Shown here: positions 35,597-43,850 of the stretch, piece after piece
Layout: each line of letters begins with the position of its first letter
Position numbering within the stretch: position 1 is the first letter of the stretch
Origin: an uncultured Clostridia bacterium
GTDB lineage: Bacteria; Bacillota; Clostridia; Oscillospirales; Ruminococcaceae
Length of the DNA stretch: 64,000 bases
Reading direction: 5' to 3'
NCBI GenBank assembly: GCA_947586185.1
Contig: CANPXN010000006.1
Span: 1-64,000, forward strand
The notes under the pieces: model-generated
Databases searched by the model: none
What the model saw: the letters and a program-made list of their open reading frames with translations, nothing else
Told to the model about the DNA's origin: nothing
Made by a program: the position numbers and the translations under genes

Positions 35597-36375
35597 TAAG
35601 GCAGCTTGAAGCCGGAGAGCACATTGATAAAAGCAAGCTTATTGAAAGCTGCTCCGGAAGACGTATACTGGCTTATTTTGAGGCATACGGCACAGGCTAT
35701 GATTTCTGCCGTTTTTTTAAAGCAGAAAATGACGGTGAAGTAACATATATAGTAATTATAAATTCTACAATGATAATATGCGGAAAGGCAGCGGACTCCG
35801 AGGAGCTTTCGTGCTTTGTGCAGATGCATATGCCGTTTCGTGTTGAGGGAACTCAGGAGGCTCTTGAAAAAGTATGCTGCTTAGGCTATCAGAGGCTGAG
35901 ACGCACAACCTTTCGTCTTGCAGCGGACAGCGAAAGCCTTGCGGCAGATGAGCAGGACATATGCTTTAACCCGAAGCTTGATGACGTATATGCAATATTA
36001 AAGGAGGGCTTTCCAAATCTTCTTGATTATGGACTATGGCTTACCGATACTTCTCATCGTGTACGTCATGGAATAAGCAGGGTGCTTACCTATAAGGAAA
36101 GCACCTGTGCAACTCTTGTATACGACATTAACGATTATGTACTTGTGGGACAGGTTGCTACAAAGCCTGAGGCAAGGGGCAGCGGCTATGCAAGAGCATT
36201 TTTGAGATGGCTTGCAGGCTATCTTCAGAAACAGGGAAAAAAGGCTTATCTTTTCGCCCTTGATATAAGAGAAAGCTTTTACATGGAAATAGGCTTTGAG
36301 CCTGTCAGCCGAGAATTTGTCCTTGAACGGACTGACGGCAGCAAGGATAATATATTGAAAGGAAAACTTCAGTAG
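35593..36375 (+). CDS. GNAT-family N-acetyltransferase
   Basis: The 260-residue protein has a C-terminal GNAT domain with the acetyl-CoA motif VGQVATKPEARGSGYARAF and a final FYMEIGFEPV strand. The N-terminal 130 residues appear to be a degenerate second GNAT-like half. It overlaps the upstream gene by 4 bp (ATGA) and precedes the next gene by 1 bp. Substrate unknown. Confidence 0.82.
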   Translation: MIRQLEAGEHIDKSKLIESCSGRRILAYFEAYGTGYDFCRFFKAENDGEVTYIVIINSTMIICGKAADSEELSCFVQMHMPFRVEGTQEALEKVCCLGYQRLRRTTFRLAADSESLAADEQDICFNPKLDDVYAILKEGFPNLLDYGLWLTDTSHRVRHGISRVLTYKESTCATLVYDINDYVLVGQVATKPEARGSGYARAFLRWLAGYLQKQGKKAYLFALDIRESFYMEIGFEPVSREFVLERTDGSKDNILKGKLQ

Positions 36376-36376
36376 A

Positions 36377-37651
36377 ATGATAAACAATGATTTTTTTGAT
36401 TTTGACCCGAAGCTTATAGAAGCTGCGGCGCAGGCGGAGGAAAGCTGCCGGGAAAGATTTTCTGAAACAGATAGAATTGCCGAATACAACGGAGCTAAAG
36501 TGCTTGCGGCATTTAATCATAACAGAGTTAGCGAACAGTGCTTTTATGGCAGTTCGGGCTATGGCTATGGAGATATAGGCAGAGAAGTTCTTGATAAGGT
36601 GTACGCCGAGGTTATGGGAGCGCAGGATGCTCTTGTAAGGCATAATTTTGTATCCGGCACACATGCTCTTTCAACAGCGCTTTTCGGAGTTCTGAGAACA
36701 GGGGACAGAATAGTTTCGATTACCGGAAGCCCATACGACACTCTTGAAGAGGTTATAGGCATAAGAGGAAATAAAGGAGACGGTTCTCTTGCCGACTTCG
36801 GAATTACATACGGTCAGGTAGAGCTGCTAAGTGACGGAACGCCTGATTACAACGGCATATCAGAGGGAGTCGAGGGCGCAAAGGCGGCATATATTCAGCG
36901 TTCAAGGGGATATTCATTAAGACCTGCATTTACTGTTGATGATATTGAAAAAATGTGCCTTGCGGTAAGAAAGACAAATCCTGACGCCATAATAATAGTT
37001 GATAACTGCTACGGTGAATTTACTCAGACGAAAGAGCCTTTACAGGTGGGAGCAGATCTTATCATAGGCTCTCTTATAAAAAATGCAGGAGGAGCTATTG
37101 CCAGAACAGGCGGCTATATTGCCGGAAGAAAGGAGCTGGTGGAGCTTTGCTCATACCGTCTTACATGCGTTGGAATGGGCAAGGAAGTCGGATGCAGTCT
37201 TGATATGAACCGTGAAATGTTCATGGGAATTTTCATGGCTCCTGATATTACAGCAAATGCAATCAAAACCGCTGATTTTGCTGCGGAGCTTTTTAACCGC
37301 CTCGGCTTTGAATGCTATCCGAAGAAGGGTGAAACAAGAGCTGACATCATAACCGTTTTAAAGCTTGGAACTCCGGAGCTGCTGGAAGCCTTCTGCTGTG
37401 GTATTCAGAAGGGTTCTCCTGTGGATTCTTTTGTAGTTCCCGAGCCATGGGACATGCCAGGATATGAGAGTAAGGTAATTATGGCAGCAGGAGCGTTTAC
37501 AATGGGCGCTTCAATTGAGCTTTCGGCGGACGCTCCTATAAGAGAGCCATACGCTGCATGGATGCAGGGAGGAATAACTTATACAAGCGGAAAGATCGGT
37601 GTTATGCTTGCCGCTCAGGAAATGCTTGATAAAAAATTGATAGAGCTTTAA
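36377..37651 (+). CDS. Methionine gamma-lyase-family PLP protein (YnbB type)
   Basis: The 424-residue protein resembles the Firmicutes 'aluminium resistance protein' group of PLP enzymes: FYGSSGYGYGDIGRE, RHNFVSGTHALSTALFG, DNCYGEFTQTKEP and the Schiff-base Lys in GSLIKNAGGAIA. The physiological reaction is unsettled; sulphur amino-acid cleavage is inferred only from the fold. It ends the murD-to-here group, in which all genes touch or overlap. Confidence 0.85.
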   Translation: MINNDFFDFDPKLIEAAAQAEESCRERFSETDRIAEYNGAKVLAAFNHNRVSEQCFYGSSGYGYGDIGREVLDKVYAEVMGAQDALVRHNFVSGTHALSTALFGVLRTGDRIVSITGSPYDTLEEVIGIRGNKGDGSLADFGITYGQVELLSDGTPDYNGISEGVEGAKAAYIQRSRGYSLRPAFTVDDIEKMCLAVRKTNPDAIIIVDNCYGEFTQTKEPLQVGADLIIGSLIKNAGGAIARTGGYIAGRKELVELCSYRLTCVGMGKEVGCSLDMNREMFMGIFMAPDITANAIKTADFAAELFNRLGFECYPKKGETRADIITVLKLGTPELLEAFCCGIQKGSPVDSFVVPEPWDMPGYESKVIMAAGAFTMGASIELSADAPIREPYAAWMQGGITYTSGKIGVMLAAQEMLDKKLIEL

Positions 37652-37661
37652 AATAGCATGC

Positions 37662-37702
37662 TTAAGGCAACATCGCGCAATCTTTGTGCGGTGCTGCCTT
37701 AA
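37662..37702. repeat. 41-bp palindrome, copy 1
   Basis: TTAAGGCA (37662-37669) pairs with TGCCTTAA (37695-37702) and CATCGCGC with GTGCGGTG inside, making a nearly fully paired hairpin, 10 bp after a stop codon. The element at 52993-53033 has the same length and outer arms. No U-run follows, so a terminator role is weak. Confidence 0.6.
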
Positions 37703-37798
37703 ATTTACAGTTTTATCCTTTTTGTGAGACGAAGTGATTAAAAAAGATTACAAAATTAATACAAATAAAAACATAATGGTTTTTTCACTCCGAAATTA

Positions 37799-37827
37799 TT
37801 GACATCCGGCCTCATAGCTGATAAAAT
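37799..37827 (+). promoter_or_regulatory. Promoter of the PASTA pseudokinase gene
   Basis: TTGACA (37799-37804), 17-bp spacer, TAAAAT (37822-37827). A perfect hairpin begins 3 bp downstream. Confidence 0.7.
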
Positions 37828-37830
37828 ATT

Positions 37831-37871
37831 TATAGAAAACACCGCTGAAATACAATGCGGTGTTTTCTATA
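37831..37871 (+). promoter_or_regulatory. 15-bp perfect hairpin at the predicted 5' end of the transcript
   Basis: TATAGAAAACACCGC (37831-37845) pairs perfectly with GCGGTGTTTTCTATA (37857-37871) around an 11-nt loop. The predicted start site (about 37834) is inside the left arm, so the message would begin with a stem-loop. It could protect the 5' end or act as an attenuator or operator. Confidence 0.6.
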
Positions 37872-37910
37872 GTGTTTAAATATGAATTAATAAATTACGG
37901 AGGGTTCACT

Positions 37911-39797
37911 ATGGGTGAAAGAAAACTGTGCATGGGCTGCATGGAAAACAAAGGCACAGCAAGAGTGTGTCCGCACTGCGGATATGTTGAAAATACTCCA
38001 TATTCTCCATCATATATAGCTCCAGGAATTGTCCTTCATGACCGTTATCTTATAGGAAAGCTTATAAGTAGCAACGGCGAAGGCGCTACATACATTGCTT
38101 ATGACAATGCCGTAAGCTGCAAGGTACTTGTCAGAGAATATCTGCCGGAGGGTCTTTGCTCCCGTGTAAAGGGAAAGCCTACGATCAGTGTAAATTATAA
38201 TAACCTTGCTCAGTACAAGGCTCTTATGGCTGAATATACAGAGCTGAATAAATCTCTTGCAAGAATGAGAAGTCTCAATCATCTGACTCCTACGCTTGAT
38301 CTTTTTGCTGAAAATAATACTACATATGCCGTTTATGAATATATTGACGGCGTAACACTTATTGATTATCTTAAAGAGCATGCCGGAGATCTGAGCTGGG
38401 AACAAGTATCGGTTATGTTTCCGCCTCTTTTTACAACTCTTAGCCTTATACATAATGCAGGAGTTGTACACAGGGGAATTTGTCCGGAAAACATATACGT
38501 TACAAATAAAGGCGATCTGAAGCTTACAGCTTTTTGCATATCCGCTGTAAGAACCGCCAATACTGAGCTTAACTGTGAGATATATAACGGCTATGCTGCT
38601 CCAGAGCAGTATTCTGCAAGTAGCAGACAGGGAACATGGACCGATGTATACGGCATATGTGCTGTTTTGTATAGGATACTCACAGGCTGTATGCCTCCTT
38701 CTGCACAGAGCAGACTTGAGAGCGATACTCTGTATGAGCCGATAGATTTAAATCACAGTATTCCGAAGCATGTGTCCGATGTTATTATAGACGGTATGGC
38801 TCTTGACGGAGACGACAGGATACAGACTATTACAGAGCTTGTAACAAGACTGTTTGAACATAATGAAAGCGGATTTGCACAGGGCAGAGTGGCAAATGTA
38901 GTCCGTACTCCTTATACTGCCGGTAAGGTTCAGGAGACACAGGACGATGATTATGACGAATACGATGACGGATATGACGATGAGTATTATGATGACGGGT
39001 ATGACGACGGCTATGGGGATGACTATGACGAGGCTCCTTTAGAGCAGGAGAGCACATCTGCCTTTGATAGAATAAAGATACCTATAATTATCGGTGTCCT
39101 TGTTGCTGCAATAATTCTTGTGTTAGCGATTATTCTTCTGAACATCTTTAACAGTGACGGAGGAGAGAAAATACGTGATTACAGCAGCCATGAAAGTGTT
39201 GTTGAGGAAACCGATGAAACAGAGGAAGAAACGGAAGAAACTACAGAGGAAGAAACAAAGGAACAGGGCGAGATGCCTGACCTTATAGGAAAAAGCTTTG
39301 AAGAGATGAAGGAGAAATACAAGGACGAATTCAATCTTGAGGCTATTGAGGATTACAGCGACGACTATAAGAAGGGTCAGATATTCTGGCAGGCCGTAAA
39401 GAAAGGCAAGAAGTATTCAAAGGGTGACACTATAACTGTTAAGGTAAGTAAGGGAGTTGAAACTGTTCAGCTTCCGGACTATGACGATTACTTCATTGGC
39501 GATTATCTGAAAAAGCTTGACAGTCTCGGCATCAGCTATAAAAAGGAAGCCAAGGAAAGCGACGAGTATGAAAAGGACGTTGTAATGGGTGCAAGTGTTG
39601 AAGTAGGTGCGTCCATTAAGCCTGGTGAAACAATTACAGTGTACTACGCAAAAGAACCTAAGCCGACTGAAGCACCAACAGAGAAGCCGACTGAAAAGCC
39701 AACAGAGGCCAAAACTGAGGCTGCGACTGAAGCGCCTACACAGGCTCCTGTTGTTGAAACAGAAGCAGCTCCGCAGGGAGAGGCTGCCGGACAATAG
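37911..39797 (+). CDS. Membrane PASTA-domain pseudokinase with zinc ribbon
   Basis: The 628-residue protein has an N-terminal zinc ribbon (CxxC at 7-10 and 20-23), a kinase-like domain (about 45-315), an Asp/Tyr-rich linker (345-374), a membrane helix (388-411), an acidic Thr/Glu stretch, two PASTA-like repeats (about 454-515 and 518-580) and a Pro/Thr/Glu tail. The kinase catalytic residues are lost: Arg75 replaces the VAIK Lys, HRD reads HRG (Gly189), DFG reads AFC (207-209). PEQY and the Asn after HRG remain. It probably senses wall fragments without phosphorylating. ATG 37911 is chosen because of GGAGGG; the frame opens at 37860. Confidence 0.88.
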   Translation: MGERKLCMGCMENKGTARVCPHCGYVENTPYSPSYIAPGIVLHDRYLIGKLISSNGEGATYIAYDNAVSCKVLVREYLPEGLCSRVKGKPTISVNYNNLAQYKALMAEYTELNKSLARMRSLNHLTPTLDLFAENNTTYAVYEYIDGVTLIDYLKEHAGDLSWEQVSVMFPPLFTTLSLIHNAGVVHRGICPENIYVTNKGDLKLTAFCISAVRTANTELNCEIYNGYAAPEQYSASSRQGTWTDVYGICAVLYRILTGCMPPSAQSRLESDTLYEPIDLNHSIPKHVSDVIIDGMALDGDDRIQTITELVTRLFEHNESGFAQGRVANVVRTPYTAGKVQETQDDDYDEYDDGYDDEYYDDGYDDGYGDDYDEAPLEQESTSAFDRIKIPIIIGVLVAAIILVLAIILLNIFNSDGGEKIRDYSSHESVVEETDETEEETEETTEEETKEQGEMPDLIGKSFEEMKEKYKDEFNLEAIEDYSDDYKKGQIFWQAVKKGKKYSKGDTITVKVSKGVETVQLPDYDDYFIGDYLKKLDSLGISYKKEAKESDEYEKDVVMGASVEVGASIKPGETITVYYAKEPKPTEAPTEKPTEKPTEAKTEAATEAPTQAPVVETEAAPQGEAAGQ

Positions 39798-39868
39798 AGT
39801 TAATACACCGGAGGGGATTCCTTTCCGGTGTTTCTTATGAAATATACGGAAAGTGATGATGATAAACA

Positions 39869-40261
39869 ATGAAAGCACATATAAAAAAGCCGGAAAAAAT
39901 GCTTGCCGGCTATATGCTGTCTGAAAAGCATAAGGAATTGTTAAAATCAGTTTGTGATGAAATGAAAACTGAGCTCAGATGCTTTGGTTCGGATGCCGCC
40001 GGAAAAGCTGTTGGAAGCTTGGTTGGACTGACCGGTTTTGAAGCTGAAAGTGATATATCTGAAAATTCTCCAAAAGATGAGTGTCTTATCATATCCGGAT
40101 TTTCCGGCAGAGAAATGGATTCTCTTCTTGGATTAATGAGACAAAAGGGTATCAGTATTGACCTAAAATGTGTCGTAACTGCTTATAATCGTGCATGGTT
40201 TTTATGCGATCTTATAAGAGAGCTTAAAAAGGAGCATAAAGCTATGAGTAAAAAGAAATAA
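39869..40261 (+). CDS. DUF3783 family protein
   Basis: The 130-residue protein has a conserved C-terminal block: CLIISGFSGREMDSLLGLMRQ followed by VTAYNRAWFLCDLIRELKKEH, the DUF3783 signature. The N-terminal half has no recognised motif. It follows the pseudokinase by 71 bp and is closed by a terminator. Function unknown. Confidence 0.75.
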   Translation: MKAHIKKPEKMLAGYMLSEKHKELLKSVCDEMKTELRCFGSDAAGKAVGSLVGLTGFEAESDISENSPKDECLIISGFSGREMDSLLGLMRQKGISIDLKCVVTAYNRAWFLCDLIRELKKEHKAMSKKK

Positions 40262-40279
40262 AATATAAAGTTTTGTAAT

Positions 40280-40306
40280 GCCCGGTAATCAAACCGGGCG
40301 TTTTTT
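40280..40306 (+). terminator. Rho-independent terminator
   Basis: GCCCGGT (40280-40286) pairs with ACCGGGC (40293-40299), followed by G and six T. Confidence 0.9.
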
Positions 40307-40307
40307 G

Positions 40308-40336
40308 TTGACTATAAGCGGAAAAAGTGGTAAAAT
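40308..40336 (+). promoter_or_regulatory. Promoter of the thyX operon
   Basis: TTGACT (40308-40313), 17-bp spacer, TAAAAT (40331-40336), partly overlapping the preceding terminator. Confidence 0.65.
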
Positions 40337-40371
40337 AAAAAAGTATAGATTATTATAAAGGAGTATGCACT

Positions 40372-41169
40372 GTGAATGTAACATTAATAGAATATACGCC
40401 GGATCCTGAAAGGCTTGTTGCGGCTGCGGCAAAGCTTTGCTATTCTGATTCAGGCTGTGAAAATATAATGGATGGTCTTGACAGCAGCGGAACTCAGCGT
40501 TTTGTAAATATGCTTGCTGATATGGGACATGAAAGCCCTGTTGAGCATGTGTCATTCACTTTCGGCATAGAGGGCGTGTCACGCACCCTGCTGGCTCAGA
40601 TCACAAGGCACAGACATGCTTCGTTTTCAGTTCAGAGTCAGAGGTATGTCAAAAAAGAAAATTTTGTGTATATTACTCCTCCGGAAATCAGTTCTGACCC
40701 GGAAGCCTCAAAGCTTTTCGAGGAGTCAATGAAGGCTTCAAATGAGGCATATAGAAATATTGCAGAGGTGCTTGAAAAAAAGCACTATGAAAGACTGATT
40801 TCTGAAGGTTTAACTGAAAAGGCTGCTCATTCAAAAGCTGAAAAAATGGCAATTGAGGACGCAAGATTTGTGCTGCCGAATGCCTGTGAAACAAAAATGG
40901 TTATGACAATGAATGCAAGAAGTCTTATTAACTTTTTCAGGCTAAGATGCTGTAACAGGGCTCAGTGGGAAATACGGGAGCTGGCAACTGAAATGTATAA
41001 AATATGTGTTGAAAAAGCTCCGAGCATATTTAAGAATGCAGGTCCGTCATGCCTTAGAGGAGCATGTTCAGAAGGTAAAATGTCGTGTGGGAAAGCACAG
41101 CAGGTTCGTGAGAAATTCGAGAAAATAAGGGAAAATACCCTCTGCGAAAGGAATACTGACAATGTCTGA
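40372..41169 (+). CDS. thyX: Flavin-dependent thymidylate synthase
   Basis: ThyX methylates dUMP with methylene-THF, NADPH and FAD. The signature RHRHASFSVQSQRY fits RHRxxSxxxxSxR, and SPVEHVSFTFGIEGVSR is a further family block. At 265 residues it is close to the usual length. The start is GTG, 8 bases after AAGGAG. No thyA was seen. It overlaps tmk by 8 bp. Confidence 0.96.
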   Translation: MNVTLIEYTPDPERLVAAAAKLCYSDSGCENIMDGLDSSGTQRFVNMLADMGHESPVEHVSFTFGIEGVSRTLLAQITRHRHASFSVQSQRYVKKENFVYITPPEISSDPEASKLFEESMKASNEAYRNIAEVLEKKHYERLISEGLTEKAAHSKAEKMAIEDARFVLPNACETKMVMTMNARSLINFFRLRCCNRAQWEIRELATEMYKICVEKAPSIFKNAGPSCLRGACSEGKMSCGKAQQVREKFEKIRENTLCERNTDNV

Positions 41170-41830
41170 GGGAAGATTAATAGTAATAGATGGTATTGAC
41201 GGGTGCGGAAAGTCAACTCAGTTTAAGATCATTTCACATATGCTTGAGGAATCGGGCAGAAAGGTAAAGCCTATAAGCTTTCCGGATTACAGCAACGAAT
41301 CCTCGGCTCTTGTGAGAATGTATCTTGGCGGCGAGTTTTCGGACAGCCCGTCCGGAGTGAACGCCTATGCGGCGTCAAGCTTTTATGCCGTCGACAGATA
41401 CGCAAGCTATATGAAATACTGGAAAAGCGATTACGAAAGCGGAAGCATTATTCTTGCAAGCCGTTATGTCAGCTCCAATGCGATCCACCAGATGGAAAAG
41501 CTTGACAGGACCGATTGGGATTCTTACCTTTCGTGGCTTGAGGACTATGAATATGAGAAGTTAGGTCTTCCAAGGGCTGACAAGGTCGTTCTTTTGGATA
41601 TGCCGGTGGAAATATCCCAGAAATTTCTCTCTGTAAGATATAACGGAGACGATTCAAAAAAGGATATTCATGAGGCTGATACGGATTATCTTAAAAGATG
41701 CCGTGAAGCGTCACTGTATGCCGCAGAAAAATGCAGATGGAGTGTTATCAGGTGCTTCGAGGGAGAAAGACCAAGTAGTATTGAAAGTGTTTCAGAAATG
41801 CTTATAAAGGAGATTTCAGAGGTAATTTAA
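41162..41830 (+). CDS. tmk: Thymidylate kinase-family protein
   Basis: The 222-residue kinase begins with the P-loop IDGIDGCGKSTQ and has SFPDY and DRYA, as in dTMP kinases. It makes dTDP from dTMP. Its start lies inside thyX, which fits a direct metabolic and translational link. The C-terminal part (NGDDSKKDIHEADTDYLKR) has the usual lid-like charged stretch. Confidence 0.88.
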   Translation: MSEGRLIVIDGIDGCGKSTQFKIISHMLEESGRKVKPISFPDYSNESSALVRMYLGGEFSDSPSGVNAYAASSFYAVDRYASYMKYWKSDYESGSIILASRYVSSNAIHQMEKLDRTDWDSYLSWLEDYEYEKLGLPRADKVVLLDMPVEISQKFLSVRYNGDDSKKDIHEADTDYLKRCREASLYAAEKCRWSVIRCFEGERPSSIESVSEMLIKEISEVI

Positions 41831-42714
41831 TGTTAGAATTTCGTGATATTGAAATATCGGACAGGGACTGGATCAACAAATTGCTTGCACAGTCGGATTT
41901 CATGGGATGCGAATACAGCTTTGCAAATAATATGGCATGGAGAAGACTAAGCGATTCAAAAATCACAAGATATAAGGATTTTTATATAATTGCCGCAAAG
42001 CATGAAGATTCATTTTCGGCAACCTTTCCTGCCGGCAGCGGAGATTATTATGATGTGATTTCAAAGCTCAGGGAGTACGCTGGAAGTATAGGAATGCCCC
42101 TTGTTATAACCGGAGTTACGGAAAAGACGATGCCTGTATTTGAGCGTGAGTTTCCGGGGGAATATACTGCTGACTTTGACCCGGATAGCAGCGACTATAT
42201 ATACCTTGCAAAGGATCTTTCAGAGCTTAAAGGAAGAAAGTTTCATCAGAAGAGAAATCACCTTTCAAGGTTTCAGCAGTATAATTGGGAGTATTCTCCT
42301 TTGACCTGTAAGGATTTTGATGAGTGCATCGCTTTTAGTGCAATGACCTATAACAATAAAAACGGCTATGATGACCATTCGAGTATTGTTGAGCAGTTTG
42401 CGATACACACATTCTTTTCTTATTTTGATGAGTTTGGACTTATGGGCGGAGTTATCAGGATCGACGGAAAGGTATGCGCTTTTACCATAGGGGAGCGCCT
42501 GAACAGCAATACTGTGTGCGTTCATATCGAAAAGGGAAACACTGATTATCAGGGGATATATGCTGCGATCAATAATGAATTTGTTAAGCGCAACTGTGAA
42601 AACGTAATGTATGTTAACCGTGAAGAGGATTTGGGTATAGAGGGACTGCGCAAAGCAAAGCGCTCATATAATCCGGTTTTTCTTCTTGAAAAATATAATA
42701 TTAGTTTTAAGTGA
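41830..42714 (+). CDS. DUF2156 / phosphatidylglycerol lysyltransferase-like protein
   Basis: The 294-residue soluble protein has the two-GNAT-like fold of DUF2156 (FDPDSSDYIYLAKDLSELKGRKFHQKRNHLSRF and ... VNREEDLGIEGLRKAKRSYNP). Without the MprF flippase half it is not a lipid aminoacylase by itself; the substrate is unknown. It overlaps tmk by one base, so it belongs to the thyX-tmk message. Confidence 0.85.
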   Translation: MLEFRDIEISDRDWINKLLAQSDFMGCEYSFANNMAWRRLSDSKITRYKDFYIIAAKHEDSFSATFPAGSGDYYDVISKLREYAGSIGMPLVITGVTEKTMPVFEREFPGEYTADFDPDSSDYIYLAKDLSELKGRKFHQKRNHLSRFQQYNWEYSPLTCKDFDECIAFSAMTYNNKNGYDDHSSIVEQFAIHTFFSYFDEFGLMGGVIRIDGKVCAFTIGERLNSNTVCVHIEKGNTDYQGIYAAINNEFVKRNCENVMYVNREEDLGIEGLRKAKRSYNPVFLLEKYNISFK

Positions 42715-42726
42715 GGAGAATAAGTA

Positions 42727-43272
42727 ATGATATATGTATTTTTAGCAGATGGATTTGAAGAGATCGAAGCTCTTACTCCTGTTGATATGCTCAGAAGATG
42801 CGAGCAGGAGGTGATTACTGTAGGCGTTGGAAGAAATGCTATAAGAGGTTCTCACGGAATCGTTGTAGGAACTGATATAACTGATGAGGAGCTTGTGCTT
42901 GGCGATGATACGGAAATGATAATTCTTCCGGGAGGAATGCCTGGTACACTGAATCTTGAAGCAAATCCGAACGTCCAGAAAGCAATTGACTTCTGCATCG
43001 AAAATAACAGATACGTTGCCGCAATATGCGCAGCTCCGTCCATTCTTGGACACAAGGGCTTGCTTAAAGGCAAAAAGGCAACATGCTACACTGGTTTTGA
43101 GTCACAGCTTGAAGGAGCGGAAATTTCTTCTGACAGCGTATGCGCAGATGGAAATATAATCACTTCAAGGGGAGCTGGAACAGCTATGGATTTTGCTTTA
43201 AAGCTTGCAGAGGTCCTTACATCAGCCGAGAGAAGCAAAATGCTTAAAGACTCGGTAATATACAAAGCATGA
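42727..43272 (+). CDS. DJ-1/PfpI family protein
   Basis: The 181-residue protein shows the family pattern FLADGFEEIEALTPVDMLRR, IILPGGMPGT and the nucleophile-elbow Cys in AAICAAPSILG. DJ-1/YajL proteins act as glyoxalase/deglycase-like or redox-sensing enzymes; which applies is not evident. It overlaps the next gene by 4 bp (ATGA). Confidence 0.93.
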   Translation: MIYVFLADGFEEIEALTPVDMLRRCEQEVITVGVGRNAIRGSHGIVVGTDITDEELVLGDDTEMIILPGGMPGTLNLEANPNVQKAIDFCIENNRYVAAICAAPSILGHKGLLKGKKATCYTGFESQLEGAEISSDSVCADGNIITSRGAGTAMDFALKLAEVLTSAERSKMLKDSVIYKA

Positions 43273-43850
43273 GCAGTATAGAAGCCGAAAAGAACCGGCT
43301 GAGAAAGGAAATCAAACGATTCAGAGTCTCGCTTTCAAGAGATGAAAAAACTGAAATGGACAGGCGTATTTTTGAAAAGGTTATGGGCTGGGAGACGCTC
43401 AGAAAAGTCAAAAGCGTACTTATATACTGTTCAACCTTTTTAGAGGTGGATACAAAGGCTTTGATAAGAGCTTGTTATAAAAGCGGCAAGCTTATAGGAC
43501 TACCGAGATGCAGCGGCAAAGGACATATGGACTTTTATTATGCAGATGAAGGTACGGAGTTTGAAAAGTCTGCATTTGGTATTACAGAGCCCTTGCCTGA
43601 CAGCAGCCGTATAATAAGGGATTTTACTGATACTTTATGTATAGTTCCGGGACTTGCCTTTGACAAAAGCGGAGGCAGACTGGGTTATGGAGGCGGATTC
43701 TACGACCGCTTTCTTTCTGAGCATAATGAAATTATAACATTGGGTATATGTTACATTAAAAATATAACAGATAAATTAGTCACAGGGGAATACGACATAA
43801 AGGTCAAGTATCTTGCCTGTGAAGATTACCTGGAGGATTGTAATGGATAA
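43269..43850 (+). CDS. 5-formyltetrahydrofolate cyclo-ligase
   Basis: The 193-residue enzyme converts 5-formyl-THF to methenyl-THF with ATP. The N-terminus has the basic KNRLRKEIKRFRVSL helix and the C-terminal part has GGRLGYGGGFYDRFL, the family signature. It may help keep folate available for ThyX (inference from the operon). Confidence 0.92.
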   Translation: MSSIEAEKNRLRKEIKRFRVSLSRDEKTEMDRRIFEKVMGWETLRKVKSVLIYCSTFLEVDTKALIRACYKSGKLIGLPRCSGKGHMDFYYADEGTEFEKSAFGITEPLPDSSRIIRDFTDTLCIVPGLAFDKSGGRLGYGGGFYDRFLSEHNEIITLGICYIKNITDKLVTGEYDIKVKYLACEDYLEDCNG

